Assembly: GCA_934408705.1 (NCBI GenBank)
Contig: CAKRVL010000048.1
Location: forward strand, 1-18,944
Length of the DNA stretch: 18,944 nucleotides
Source of the DNA: an uncultured Blautia sp.
GTDB taxonomy: Bacteria; Bacillota; Clostridia; Lachnospirales; Lachnospiraceae
Direction: 5' to 3'
The notes below the pieces were generated by a model, which saw only the letters and a program-made list of their open reading frames with translations, did not search any database and was not told the origin of the DNA. Positions within the stretch are counted from its first letter, which is position 1; the number at the start of each line of letters is the position of its first letter. The position numbers and the translations under genes were made by a program. Shown one piece after another: positions 1 through 7,767 of the stretch.

Positions 1-132
1 GCCAGTTTAAACGGCTGCACCCCGTTTGAACTGGCTCTGCTGCTGATAGACAGAAAACTGCTGGACCTCTGCCAGCTAGAAAGGATTCCCGCCAACCAGG
101 TGATCCTTAAGCCATCACTCTTGAAAAAGTAA
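1..132 (+). CDS. Transposase C-terminal fragment, probably IS30 family (partial)
   Basis: The first 44 codons of the window stay open in frame 1 and end in TAA at 130-132. The visible 43-residue tail contains LNGCTPFELA near its start and ends with IPANQVILKPSLLKK. A 'LNG.TP.E' element followed by a tail ending 'I.L.P.LLKK' resembles the last part of IS30-family transposases, where the C-terminal segment closes the DDE catalytic core; I recognise this by pattern only. The gene begins outside the window, so its intactness cannot be judged. It sits next to a chromosomal acetyltransferase gene on the opposite strand. Alternative: another DDE transposase family. Confidence 0.5.
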   Translation, partial: ASLNGCTPFELALLLIDRKLLDLCQLERIPANQVILKPSLLKK

Positions 133-198
133 CTGCAATATCCATTTCCGGTGCTGGTTTCATAATCAGGCCGGTGGAAGTTACTTTTTCATTCAACC
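133..198 (+). mobile_element. Possible right end of the insertion sequence
   Basis: Directly after the transposase stop there is a GC-richer imperfect hairpin: CCGG near 148 and CAGGCCGG near 168-175. It is followed by the AT-rich stretch GTTACTTTTTCATTCAACC at about 180-198, after which composition changes. An IS30-type element would be expected to end within roughly 50-100 bp of its transposase stop, so the terminal inverted repeat may lie here. The left end is outside the window, so no repeat pair or target duplication can be checked. I see no convincing gene or signal between 199 and 369. Confidence 0.25.
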
Positions 199-369
199 GA
201 TTTTTTTATGAAATTCCTCCTGGAATTGATTTTATAAAGGCGAGCAACGTATATTTGCTTTGCTGCATGATTACGCCACTCGCCATTATGATTATTATAA
301 AACTATTTTATTTTTCTTCCAAAAGAGATTTTCACCCCAAATACGGGTTCTATTTTTGGCATTATTATG

Positions 370-996
370 CTATTTATGCTGTCCACATATCATCTCCCAG
401 GCTTCATCGTCTATTTCTTCATCATGAAACAGTTTTCTTTTGTCTTCTTCTGTAATCTTTCGAATCACACGGCATGGGTTTCCAGCTGCAATTGACCAGG
501 CAGGTATATCTTTTGTAACAACGCTTCCTGCACCAATTACTACATTATCTCCAATATGTACGCCTGGACACACCACTGTATTTCCTCCCAGCCATACATT
601 ATCTCCCATCGTAACCTCTTTTCCATATTCGAACATAGAATTACGGGTATCCGGATGAATGGGATGACCTGCCGTATAGATGGCTACATTTGGTGCCAGC
701 AAGCAGTTATCACCGATTTTTACTTTTGCCACATCTATGATCGTGCAGTTGTAATTCGCAAAAAAATTCTTACCCACTTCAATATGAGTACCATAGTCAC
801 AGTAGAAAGGAGGATTGATCCAGGCACCTTCGGATTTACCCAAAAGTTCTTTTACAATTTCTGCAATTTTATCAAAATCTGATCTGTCTGCAAAGTTAAG
901 TCTTTGCAGAGTTTTTCTGCATCTTGCCATTTCTTCCATAGCTGCCTCATCTGCAATATAAGCAAGCTGCATATCTCGTCTTTTTCCCATATCCAT
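370..996 (-). CDS. Maltose/galactoside-type sugar O-acetyltransferase (left-handed beta-helix)
   Basis: This encodes a 208-residue cytoplasmic acetyl-CoA-dependent sugar O-acetyltransferase of the Maa/LacA (NodL) group. After a short helical N-terminus comes NPPFYCDYGTHIEVGKNFFANYNC, then hexapeptide repeats (KIGDNCLLAPNVAIYTAGHP, with the catalytic-type histidine in AGHP). VWLGGNTVVCPGVHIGDNVVIGAGSVVTKDIP and GNPCRVIRKI close the fold. These features and the roughly 185-210 residue length are characteristic. The start is the ATG at 994-996, because AGAAAGGA lies 10 nt upstream; the reading frame stays open to a TTG at 1056 with no ribosome binding site. The acetyl acceptor in vivo is unknown for this family. 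It lies downstream of the LacI-type gene but behind a terminator, so it is probably a separate unit. I found no well-spaced promoter; a TTGACA at 1051-1056 has only a poorly spaced TATATA. Confidence 0.9.
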   Translation of the reverse strand: MDMGKRRDMQLAYIADEAAMEEMARCRKTLQRLNFADRSDFDKIAEIVKELLGKSEGAWINPPFYCDYGTHIEVGKNFFANYNCTIIDVAKVKIGDNCLLAPNVAIYTAGHPIHPDTRNSMFEYGKEVTMGDNVWLGGNTVVCPGVHIGDNVVIGAGSVVTKDIPAWSIAAGNPCRVIRKITEEDKRKLFHDEEIDDEAWEMICGQHK

Positions 997-1161
997 AATT
1001 TTATTTTCCTTTCTCCCCCAAATATATACTCTGTTTTTTACTGGTGTTTCTGTCAAGTAATCGTTGACAAATCTTTTTCCTTGAAAGCTATGCCTTTTTC
1101 AAACACGCTCTAATCTATGTCTGTATGATTTGGAAGAGGTTACGGTCTCTTCCTTCTTGCA

Positions 1162-1222
1162 CAAAAAAAGTGCGCACCTTGTCTTATAAGCTGGACTTAC
1201 GCTGACAAGCTACACACTTTTA
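1162..1222 (-). terminator. Rho-independent terminator after the LacI-type gene
   Basis: On the minus strand, AAGTGTGTAGCTTGTC pairs with GACAAGGTGCGCACTT, mostly Watson-Crick with two G-T wobbles and one mismatch, around a loop of about 20 nt. A run of seven T follows. It begins 5 nt after the stop of the LacI-type gene and separates the uxaC-lacI transcript from the acetyltransferase gene. Confidence 0.8.
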
Positions 1223-1227
1223 TTTCA

Positions 1228-2235
1228 TTAAAAATCAGTTGTGCATCTGCGTACAAGCTCACAGGGAACACATACATTTTTCTCGATCTGTGCTTGATTT
1301 TCCAGAAGATCGATCATCCGCTCCACGGTCTTTTTACACATTACTCCCAGCTTGCTATCCACAGAAGTGAGTTCAGGATCACTGCCAATTGCAAGAATCG
1401 AATTATTATATCCTGTAATCGCCAGATCCTCTGGAATAGACAAGCCCTTTATTTTTGCATACTTAACTGCTCCGATCGCAATCCCGTCCTCTGTTGCCAG
1501 AACACTGTCAAAATCCAGTGTCTTATTATATTCCAGCAGCATATTTCTTGTATATTCAATGTCATTCTTTGTCTTAAATTTCAGATTTCCCCGGATGGGA
1601 CAGCCTGCATCCTGTAATGCAGCTTCATATCCTGCCATTTTCTGTTTTCCACTGAAAGAATCTGAATCGTACATAAAGAGAATTTTTTCTTTCCCTCTTC
1701 GCAGAAAAGCCTTTGTCACTTCATAGGTTGCCTGAAAATCATCAGCATAAGTGCAGTAAATATTATTTCCTGTCACCTTTCCATTGATCATAAATATTGA
1801 TACCTGTTCTGCTGCCTCACGAATATAATCTGTGTCCGATTCATCTTTCCCATTTCCTGCATAGGTAGAGCCCACCAGGATCAGGGTATCTATTTTCTTA
1901 GATAAAAGAAGCTTTACATAGCCCTCCTTTTCCTCCTGCTCAAACCCGCTGCATCCGAGAATACAGTCGTATCCATACTCATGAAGACTGTTTTCCAGGT
2001 AGGAAACTGCTTTTGCCATATAAATATCTGCTATATTGGGACAGATGATCCCCACAGTTTTCATGGAGCCCAGCCCCAGGCCTCTTGCAAACGCATTTGG
2101 TGTATATTCATTTTCCTTCATGACTGCAAGAACTTTTTCTTTTGTCTTTCTGCTCACTTTCGGGCTATTATTTACTACTCTGGATACAGTTGCGATGGAT
2201 ACATCTGCCAGCTTTGCAATATCATATATATTCAT
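1228..2235 (-). CDS. LacI-family transcriptional regulator, likely of the hexuronate (uxa) genes
   Basis: This 335-residue protein starts with a LacI helix-turn-helix and hinge: residues 2-24, YDIAKLADVSIATVSRVVNN, then PNAFARGLG. A periplasmic-binding-like effector domain follows (TVGIICPNIADIYMAKAV, LILVGSTYAG, SVLATEDGIAIGAVKYAKIKGL, AITGYNNSILA, LTSVDSKLGVMCKKTVERMIDLL). The length is standard for the family. It begins 33 nt after the uxaC stop with a weak GGTTG ribosome binding site, so it is probably cotranscribed with uxaC and controls its own production through the operators at 3700-3713 and 3868-3881. By context the ligand is probably a hexuronate or an intermediate of its breakdown; this is inference. 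LacI-type uxa/exu regulators are known in Firmicutes. Confidence 0.93.
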   Translation of the reverse strand: MNIYDIAKLADVSIATVSRVVNNSPKVSRKTKEKVLAVMKENEYTPNAFARGLGLGSMKTVGIICPNIADIYMAKAVSYLENSLHEYGYDCILGCSGFEQEEKEGYVKLLLSKKIDTLILVGSTYAGNGKDESDTDYIREAAEQVSIFMINGKVTGNNIYCTYADDFQATYEVTKAFLRRGKEKILFMYDSDSFSGKQKMAGYEAALQDAGCPIRGNLKFKTKNDIEYTRNMLLEYNKTLDFDSVLATEDGIAIGAVKYAKIKGLSIPEDLAITGYNNSILAIGSDPELTSVDSKLGVMCKKTVERMIDLLENQAQIEKNVCVPCELVRRCTTDF

Positions 2236-2268
2236 GCTTTTTCAACCTTTTTTATTTATTTTAACATC

Positions 2269-3675
2269 TTATAACTTAAATCCAAAATAGTTTACGGCAT
2301 TATTGAAAGAAATTCCACATACAATTTCTTTTAATGTCTTATAGTCACAGGGGTACTCTCCGTTTTCAACCCAGCCGCCAATAAGCTCGCAAAGAATCCT
2401 GCGGAAATATTCATGCCTGGTATAGGACAGGAAGCTTCTTGAATCCGTAAGCATTCCCACGAAATTGGCAAGCAGCCCAAGATTGGCAAGAGATGTCATC
2501 TGCGCGATCATACCTGTCTTATGGTCATTAAACCACCAGGCACTTCCCTGCTGGATTTTTCCCGCAGCCTCTGTTCCCTGGAAACATCCGAGGAGCGTTC
2601 CGATCACTTCATTATCATTAGGATTCAGTGAATACAGGATTGTCTTCGGAAGTTCATTTGACGCGATGAGAGAATTCAGGAAATCTGCTGTCTGTGCGCT
2701 TGGTGCATAATTATTGATACAGTCGTACCCTGTATCCGGGCCAAGCTGCCTGTACATAAATGTATTGTTATCTCTCTTACATCCATAATGGATCTGCATT
2801 ACCCAGTTCTTTTTATGATATGCTCTCCCTGCAAACTGCATAAATGCTGTCTTAAAGATCATTTCCTCTTCTCTGGAAATCTCCCTGCTGTTCAGTCTCT
2901 TTTTGAAAATTTCGTCAGCTTTTTCTTCTGCTGCCGGCACATACATAACATATTCCAGCGCGTGGTCTGATACACAGCATCCCATTTGCTCAAAGTAATC
3001 CATCCTCTTAAGAAGAGCTTCTTTCAGATCTTCGAAATCTGCAATTTTTACTCCACTGGCTTCTGAAAGGCTTTTTATATATTCCGGATATTCCGGTTTT
3101 TCCAGATTCATAGCCTTATCCGGCCGCCATGCCGGAAGTACCTTTATCTCAAAGCTCTCATCCTCCGCAAGAGCCTTATGCCATTTCAGGTCATCTACCG
3201 GATCATCTGTGGTACAGATTAATTTTACATTAGATTTACGGATAATATTTCTTACTGACATGCCATCTTCCTGAAGCTTTTTGTTGCAAAGCTCCCACAC
3301 TTCCTCTGCTGTATCTCCATTAAGATAACCATTATACCCAAAGTATCTCTGTAATTCCAGATGGCTCCAGTGATAAAGGGGATTCCCTATTGCTTTACCC
3401 AGAGTTTCCGCCCATTTCTGAAATTTCTCCCGGTCACTGGCTCCACCTGTAATATAATATTCATCAACTCCGTCTGACCTCATCTGACGCCATTTATAAT
3501 GATCACCGCCAAGCCATACCTGTGTGATATTTTCAAATTTACGGTCCTCTGCGATCTCCTGCGGATTAATATGGCAGTGATAATCTACAATCGGCATATT
3601 CTCTGCATATTCATGAAATAATTTCTTCGAAGTTTCTGTTGAAAGTAAAAAGTCTTTGTCCATAAATGCTTTCAT
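2269..3675 (-). CDS. uxaC: Glucuronate/galacturonate isomerase UxaC
   Basis: This 468-residue cytoplasmic uronate isomerase (EC 5.3.1.12) converts D-glucuronate to D-fructuronate and D-galacturonate to D-tagaturonate. The amidohydrolase-like metal motif VDYHCHINPQEI is near residues 30-41 (His33, His35). Other family signatures are VWLGGDHYKWRQMRSDGV, CTTDDPVDDLKWH, VLPAWRPDKAMN, HYGCKRDNNTFMYRQLGPDTGYD, MLTDSRSFLSYTRHEYFRRILCELIG, and a C-terminus ending NAVNYFGFKL. Length is as expected. The first ATG (3673-3675) is chosen because AAAGGCGG lies about 9 nt upstream. It is divergent from uxaA-uxaB, which carry out the next two steps, and is followed by the LacI-type gene. Confidence 0.97.
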   Translation of the reverse strand: MKAFMDKDFLLSTETSKKLFHEYAENMPIVDYHCHINPQEIAEDRKFENITQVWLGGDHYKWRQMRSDGVDEYYITGGASDREKFQKWAETLGKAIGNPLYHWSHLELQRYFGYNGYLNGDTAEEVWELCNKKLQEDGMSVRNIIRKSNVKLICTTDDPVDDLKWHKALAEDESFEIKVLPAWRPDKAMNLEKPEYPEYIKSLSEASGVKIADFEDLKEALLKRMDYFEQMGCCVSDHALEYVMYVPAAEEKADEIFKKRLNSREISREEEMIFKTAFMQFAGRAYHKKNWVMQIHYGCKRDNNTFMYRQLGPDTGYDCINNYAPSAQTADFLNSLIASNELPKTILYSLNPNDNEVIGTLLGCFQGTEAAGKIQQGSAWWFNDHKTGMIAQMTSLANLGLLANFVGMLTDSRSFLSYTRHEYFRRILCELIGGWVENGEYPCDYKTLKEIVCGISFNNAVNYFGFKL

Positions 3676-3699
3676 TATTATGATCCGCCTTTCCGTTAG

Positions 3700-3713
3700 T
3701 GTAAGCTCTTACA
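3700..3713. promoter_or_regulatory. LacI-type operator at the uxaC promoter
   Basis: TGTAAGCTCTTACA has perfect 6-bp half-sites (TGTAAG/CTTACA) around a 2-bp centre, the shape of LacI/GalR-family operators. It begins a few bases after the predicted uxaC transcription start, so binding should block initiation or early elongation. Compared with the other site at 3868-3881, its centre does not fit the CcpA cre consensus, which points to the local LacI-type regulator. Confidence 0.75.
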
Positions 3714-3724
3714 ATATTATTCTC

Positions 3725-3753
3725 AGTATATGGCAATTCTTTAACTATTTCAA
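3725..3753 (-). promoter_or_regulatory. Predicted sigma-A promoter of uxaC-lacI
   Basis: On the minus strand, TTGAAA (3748-3753) and TATACT (3725-3730) are 17 bp apart, each with one mismatch to consensus. The start would be near 3718, just upstream of the operator at 3700-3713. Confidence 0.65.
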
Positions 3754-3835
3754 GACGTTTTCCACTTACTCTTTACCAATTTTTTCTCTTATTTTCTGTG
3801 CAGTTTCACTATTTTTAAGTTTCATTGGTTTTCCG

Positions 3836-3864
3836 TTGACAAATTCAAATGGTTGATGTAATTT
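3836..3864 (+). promoter_or_regulatory. Predicted sigma-A promoter of uxaA-uxaB
   Basis: A perfect TTGACA (3836-3841) is followed after 17 bp by TAATTT (3859-3864). The start would be near 3871, inside the operator at 3868-3881. Confidence 0.7.
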
Positions 3865-3867
3865 AAT

Positions 3868-3881
3868 TGTAAGCGTTTACA
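3868..3881. promoter_or_regulatory. LacI-type operator / cre-like site at the uxaA start
   Basis: TGTAAGCGTTTACA is palindromic except at one inner pair and lies over the predicted uxaA transcription start. With one flanking base on each side (TTGTAAGCGTTTACAT) it also satisfies the published CcpA cre consensus WTGNNARCGNWWWCAW at every position. It could therefore be bound by the local LacI-type protein, by CcpA for glucose repression, or by both. Confidence 0.75.
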
Positions 3882-3895
3882 TTATATTTTGTGCA

Positions 3896-3902
3896 AAGGA
3901 GG
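3896..3902 (+). promoter_or_regulatory. Ribosome binding site that sets the uxaA start
   Basis: AAGGAGG lies inside what would be coding sequence if translation began at the GTG at 3891. It therefore favours the downstream TTG at 3915-3917, although the 12-nt gap is longer than usual. Confidence 0.6.
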
Positions 3903-3914
3903 TTTGTCAGTTTC

Positions 3915-5396
3915 TTGAAAGCTTTTATTAAAATCAATCCTTTAGATAACGTTGCAGTTGCACTTCAGCCCCTGGCAAAAGGCACTGTGATCCAACTTAA
4001 CGATACCACGCTCACTCTGGCAGAAGACATTTCCCAGGGACACAAGTTTTCATTAAAAAATTTAAAGCCGGGTGATTCCATCATTAAATATGGTAATCCA
4101 ATTGGATATGCAACCACAGATATTCCTGTTGGTTCCTGGATCCATACTCATAATTTAAAAACCGGGCTGGGAGAGCTTCTTACTTATACATACAACAGGA
4201 ATGTTTCCCCGCTTCCGCACAAAGAGCCTAAATTTTTCCAGGGCTATTGCAGAAAAGATGGTCGTGTTGGTGTGCGTAATGAGATCTGGATCATTCCTAC
4301 TGTAGGCTGCGTTAACAATGTTGCAACCGCCATTGAACGGGCTTCACAGAAATACATTACTGACCAGATTGATGGTATCTGTGCTTTTCCCCATCCTTAC
4401 GGATGTTCCCAAATGGGTGATGACCAGAATAATACCCGCCAGATTCTTGCTGATTTGGTTAACCACCCTAATGCCGGCGGAGTTCTGGTTCTCGGACTTG
4501 GCTGCGAAAACAGTAATATCGATGAATTAAAGAAATTTATAGGAAATTATGATCCTGAACGTGTACGTTTTCTTGTTGCCCAGGAATGTGAGGACGAAAT
4601 CAACGATGGTATTGAAGCAGTCCGGGAGCTGATTTCCTATGCATCCGCATTTAAGCGTGAGCCAGTCAGTGCATCCAGGCTGGTAATAGGCATGAAATGC
4701 GGAGGCTCAGACGGTTTATCCGGAATCACAGCCAATCCTGCTGTTGGCGCATTCTCTGATAAGCTGATCTCAATGGGTGGATCTACGATTCTCACAGAAG
4801 TTCCGGAAATGTTTGGCGCCGAAGAATTGCTTATGAATCGCTGTGAAACAGAGGAGCTGTTCAACCAGACCGTTACTCTTATCAACGATTTCAAAAACTA
4901 CTTTAAGAATCACAATCAGACTATTTATGAGAATCCTTCGCCCGGAAACAAAAAAGGCGGTATCTCCACTCTGGAGGATAAATCCCTTGGCTGCACCCAG
5001 AAATCCGGAAGTGCACCTGTTAAGGGAGTTCTTTCCTACGGAGAGCCCATAAAGGAAAAAGGCTTAAACCTCTTAAGCGCACCTGGCAATGACCTTGTTG
5101 CTGCTACTGCCCTTGCAGCATCCGGTGCACACATTGTGCTATTTACAACCGGACGTGGAACACCATTTGCAAGCCCGGTACCTACGATCAAGATTTCCAC
5201 TAATAACCAGTTGGCCCAAAAGAAGCAGAACTGGATCGATTTTAACTGTGGAGTCATGGTAGATAATACTCCCCTTGATGAACTTTCAGAAAGCCTTTTA
5301 GATTTTGTCCTTGAGATTGCTTCCGGAAAGAAATCAAAATCCGAAGAAGCCGGTTTTCATGATATGGCTATTTTTAAACAGGGAGTTACTTTATAA
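3915..5396 (+). CDS. uxaA: Altronate dehydratase UxaA
   Basis: This enzyme (EC 4.2.1.7) dehydrates D-altronate to 2-keto-3-deoxy-D-gluconate in galacturonate breakdown. It is 493 residues long from the TTG start. An N-terminal SAF-like segment (INPLDNVAVALQPLAKGT to GDSIIKYGNPIGYATTDI) precedes the UxaA/GarD catalytic region: VGVRNEIWIIPTVGCVNNVA, PHPYGCSQMGDDQNNTR, GLGCENSNIDE, KCGGSDGLSGITANPAVGAFSD, LTEVPEMFGAEELLMNRC, YENPSPGNKKGG, LEDKSLGCTQKSGSAP, LSAPGNDLVAATALAASGA and TTGRGTPFASPVPTIKI. It closely resembles the E. coli UxaA sequence I remember, including the IFK.GVTL C-terminus. The TTG at 3915 is preferred because MKAFIKINPLDNVAVAL matches the family N-terminus; the frame extends to GTG 3891, but that would include the ribosome binding site. 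uxaB follows after 41 nt in the same unit. Confidence 0.96.
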   Translation: MKAFIKINPLDNVAVALQPLAKGTVIQLNDTTLTLAEDISQGHKFSLKNLKPGDSIIKYGNPIGYATTDIPVGSWIHTHNLKTGLGELLTYTYNRNVSPLPHKEPKFFQGYCRKDGRVGVRNEIWIIPTVGCVNNVATAIERASQKYITDQIDGICAFPHPYGCSQMGDDQNNTRQILADLVNHPNAGGVLVLGLGCENSNIDELKKFIGNYDPERVRFLVAQECEDEINDGIEAVRELISYASAFKREPVSASRLVIGMKCGGSDGLSGITANPAVGAFSDKLISMGGSTILTEVPEMFGAEELLMNRCETEELFNQTVTLINDFKNYFKNHNQTIYENPSPGNKKGGISTLEDKSLGCTQKSGSAPVKGVLSYGEPIKEKGLNLLSAPGNDLVAATALAASGAHIVLFTTGRGTPFASPVPTIKISTNNQLAQKKQNWIDFNCGVMVDNTPLDELSESLLDFVLEIASGKKSKSEEAGFHDMAIFKQGVTL

Positions 5397-5437
5397 ATGA
5401 AACTGCTCATTAAAAATTTTTATGAAAGGAAAAAGCA

Positions 5438-6922
5438 ATGAAAAAATTATCTTATGCAGCTTTAAAAGAACAGGGATATGACGGATATCTTCTTGAATCA
5501 GCACCGGAACGTGTTTTCCAATTTGGCGAGGGAAACTTTCTCCGTGCCTTTGTAGATTATTTTATTGATGAATTGAATGAAAAAGCAGGATTTAATTCCA
5601 AGGTCGTACTGTGCCAGCCTATTGCACCCGGTCTTGCAGATACCATCAACGAACAGGAAGGACTTTACACTTTATTTCTCCGTGGATTCCAGGACGGTAA
5701 AAAAGTCAACAAAAAGCGTGTTATTTCCTGTGTAAGCCGTTGTCTCAATCCATACAAGGATTTCGAAGAAGTTCTTGCATGTGCAGAAAACCCGGAGCTT
5801 CGTTTTATCGCCTGCAATACTACAGAAGCCGGTATTGTCTATGATCCTTCCTGCCAGTTTACTGATACTCCCGCAAACAGCTATCCGGGAAAGCTGACTC
5901 AGTTTATGTATCGACGTTTCCTGAAATTCGGCAAGGAAGCCGGAAAGGGATTTATCATTTTTTCCTGTGAATTAATCGATGATAATGGAAAAGAGCTTGA
6001 AAAGTGTGTATTAAAATATGCAGAACAATGGAATTTGGGCGAAGACTTCATTAACTGGATCAAAGCCGAGAATATCTTCTGTTCCACACTGGTAGACCGT
6101 ATTGTAACAGGATATCCTCGCAATGAAGCTGCCGCAATCTGCGAAGAGCTGGGCTATGAGGATAACCTGATCGACACCGGTGAAATTTTCGGATTCTGGG
6201 TAATCGAAGGACCACAGTCAATCAAGGACGAGTTCCCCGTTGACAAGGCAGACCTTCCCATCCTGATCACCGATAACCATAAGCCTTATAAGCAGAGAAA
6301 AGTGCGTATTTTAAATGGCGCCCATACCTCTTTTGTACTTGGTGCCTATCTTGCAGGACAGGATATTGTAAGAAACTGCATGAATGATGATGTGATCTGC
6401 GGATTTATGAACAAGACTATTTATGATGAGATCATTCCAACTCTGGACCTTCCCAAGGCAGAACTGGAGGAATTTGCTGCAGCTGTTACAGAGCGCTTCA
6501 AAAACCCGTTTATCGACCACGCACTTCTTTCCATTTCTCTGAACTCAACGTCCAAATGGAAAGCCCGGGTTATGCCTTCACTGAAAAAGTATGTAGAACG
6601 TAAGGGTGAACTCCCTGTATGCATCACAGCTTCTTTTGCATTCTACATCGCATTTTATAACGGATATGCTTTAACAGATGAAGGACTTACCGCCAAAAGA
6701 GCAGCTAACGAATACACCATAAAAGATGATAAGGCAGTCCTGGAATTCTACCTTGAACATAAGGATGATTCCATAACTGCCCTGGTTCACGCGGTATGCA
6801 CCAACACCTCCTTCTGGGGCGAAGATCTGTCACAGATTTCCGGATTTGAAGCTGCTGTATGCAATTATTTAACTCAGATTCGTGAGAACGGCACCTACGA
6901 GGTAATGAAAGCCCTTATTTAA
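5438..6922 (+). CDS. uxaB: Tagaturonate reductase (altronate oxidoreductase) UxaB
   Basis: This enzyme (EC 1.1.1.58) uses NADH to reduce D-tagaturonate to D-altronate, linking UxaC to UxaA. It is a 494-residue member of the mannitol dehydrogenase/UxaB family. The Rossmann start is VFQFGEGNFLRAFVDYFIDEL (residues 27-47). Further on are LSAP-independent family elements such as FIACNTTEAGIVYD, FLKFGKEAGKGFIIFSCELID, LVDRIVTGYP, FGFWVIEG, and the catalytic-region KVRILNGAHTSFVLGAYLAG near residue 290. Length is typical. The ribosome binding site AAAGGA lies about 8 nt before ATG. The stop overlaps by 4 bp the stop of the convergent metal permease gene, so no terminator separates them. Confidence 0.96.
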   Translation: MKKLSYAALKEQGYDGYLLESAPERVFQFGEGNFLRAFVDYFIDELNEKAGFNSKVVLCQPIAPGLADTINEQEGLYTLFLRGFQDGKKVNKKRVISCVSRCLNPYKDFEEVLACAENPELRFIACNTTEAGIVYDPSCQFTDTPANSYPGKLTQFMYRRFLKFGKEAGKGFIIFSCELIDDNGKELEKCVLKYAEQWNLGEDFINWIKAENIFCSTLVDRIVTGYPRNEAAAICEELGYEDNLIDTGEIFGFWVIEGPQSIKDEFPVDKADLPILITDNHKPYKQRKVRILNGAHTSFVLGAYLAGQDIVRNCMNDDVICGFMNKTIYDEIIPTLDLPKAELEEFAAAVTERFKNPFIDHALLSISLNSTSKWKARVMPSLKKYVERKGELPVCITASFAFYIAFYNGYALTDEGLTAKRAANEYTIKDDKAVLEFYLEHKDDSITALVHAVCTNTSFWGEDLSQISGFEAAVCNYLTQIRENGTYEVMKALI

Positions 6923-7767
6923 CCACGTTCCAAAATTTTACCAATAAGACTCATCACCAGGAATGCTACAATATCTACCGCCACAATGGTAGATCCAACC
7001 GGTGTTCCACCCAGAATGGAAACAATAATTCCCAAAAAGGCACAAACCACAGATAGAACAGCCGAACAGATAATCACTGCACTGAACTGTTTGTAGATCC
7101 GCATTGCAGAAAGCGCCGGAAAAATAATAAGAGCGGAAATCAGCAGAGAACCTACCAGGTTCATTGCCAGCACAATAATGACTGCTGTGATCACCGCGAT
7201 CAGCAGATTGTATACTTCCGTCTTAGTTCCGGTGGCTTTCGCAAAATTCTCATCAAAAGTAACCGCAAAAATTTTATGGTAGAATACTATAAACAGCGCA
7301 ACTACAAGCACAGACACGATCACACACAGCCATACTTCAGCTGTTGTCAGCGTAAGAATTGAAGTGGAGCCAAACAGGCTGCTGCACACATCCCCGGAAA
7401 TATTGGAGTCGGTGGAAAATACATTCATCAGAAGGTACCCAATGGCCAGTGCGCCAACTGAGATCATGGCAATGGCAGCATCACCCTTAATCTTCGTGCT
7501 CTGTCCTGTGCGAAGAAGAAGTACGGCACAGATTACTGTTACCGGCATAACAAACAGCATATTATTGCTGAAATTCAGAACAGACGCAATCGCCATGGCG
7601 CCAAATGCCACATGGGAAAGTCCGTCACCAATAAAGGAAAAACGCTTAAGCACCAGTGTTACTCCCATAAGAGAAGAACAAAGGGCAATAAGGATTCCTA
7701 CGATCAGGGCATACCACACAAACGGATACTGGAAATAAAATGCCAGTTTTTCAAATATTATGCTCAT
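6919..7767 (-). CDS. znuB: Metal ABC transporter permease (ZnuB/MntB type)
   Basis: This 282-residue polytopic protein of the ABC-3 family has about eight hydrophobic segments. It carries GVTLVLKRFSFIGDGLSHVAFGAMAI near residues 35-60, where the GLSH element is conserved in Zn/Mn permeases. NLVGSLLISALIIFPALSAM near 205-225 is the cytoplasmic coupling region, and GGTPVGSTIVAVDIVAFL is near the C-terminus. It would form the membrane channel for Zn2+ (or Mn2+) import with the ATPase encoded immediately upstream. The ATG overlaps the ATPase stop by 4 bp (ATGA) and has a good GGAGG 7 nt upstream. Its stop overlaps uxaB on the opposite strand, so the operon has no visible terminator at its end. 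Confidence 0.93.
   Translation of the reverse strand: MSIIFEKLAFYFQYPFVWYALIVGILIALCSSLMGVTLVLKRFSFIGDGLSHVAFGAMAIASVLNFSNNMLFVMPVTVICAVLLLRTGQSTKIKGDAAIAMISVGALAIGYLLMNVFSTDSNISGDVCSSLFGSTSILTLTTAEVWLCVIVSVLVVALFIVFYHKIFAVTFDENFAKATGTKTEVYNLLIAVITAVIIVLAMNLVGSLLISALIIFPALSAMRIYKQFSAVIICSAVLSVVCAFLGIIVSILGGTPVGSTIVAVDIVAFLVMSLIGKILERG

Noticed and set aside
300..370. CCAAAAATA/TATTTGG inverted repeat as terminator of the acetyltransferase gene
   Set aside because: Short stem with a bulge and no following T-run on the minus strand.
174..455. A 93-codon plus-strand frame after the transposase tail
   Set aside because: No ribosome binding site or known domain, and it runs into the antisense of the acetyltransferase gene.
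1021..1056. TTGACA plus TATATA as promoter of the acetyltransferase gene
   Set aside because: The spacing is about 22 bp, too long for a normal sigma-A promoter.
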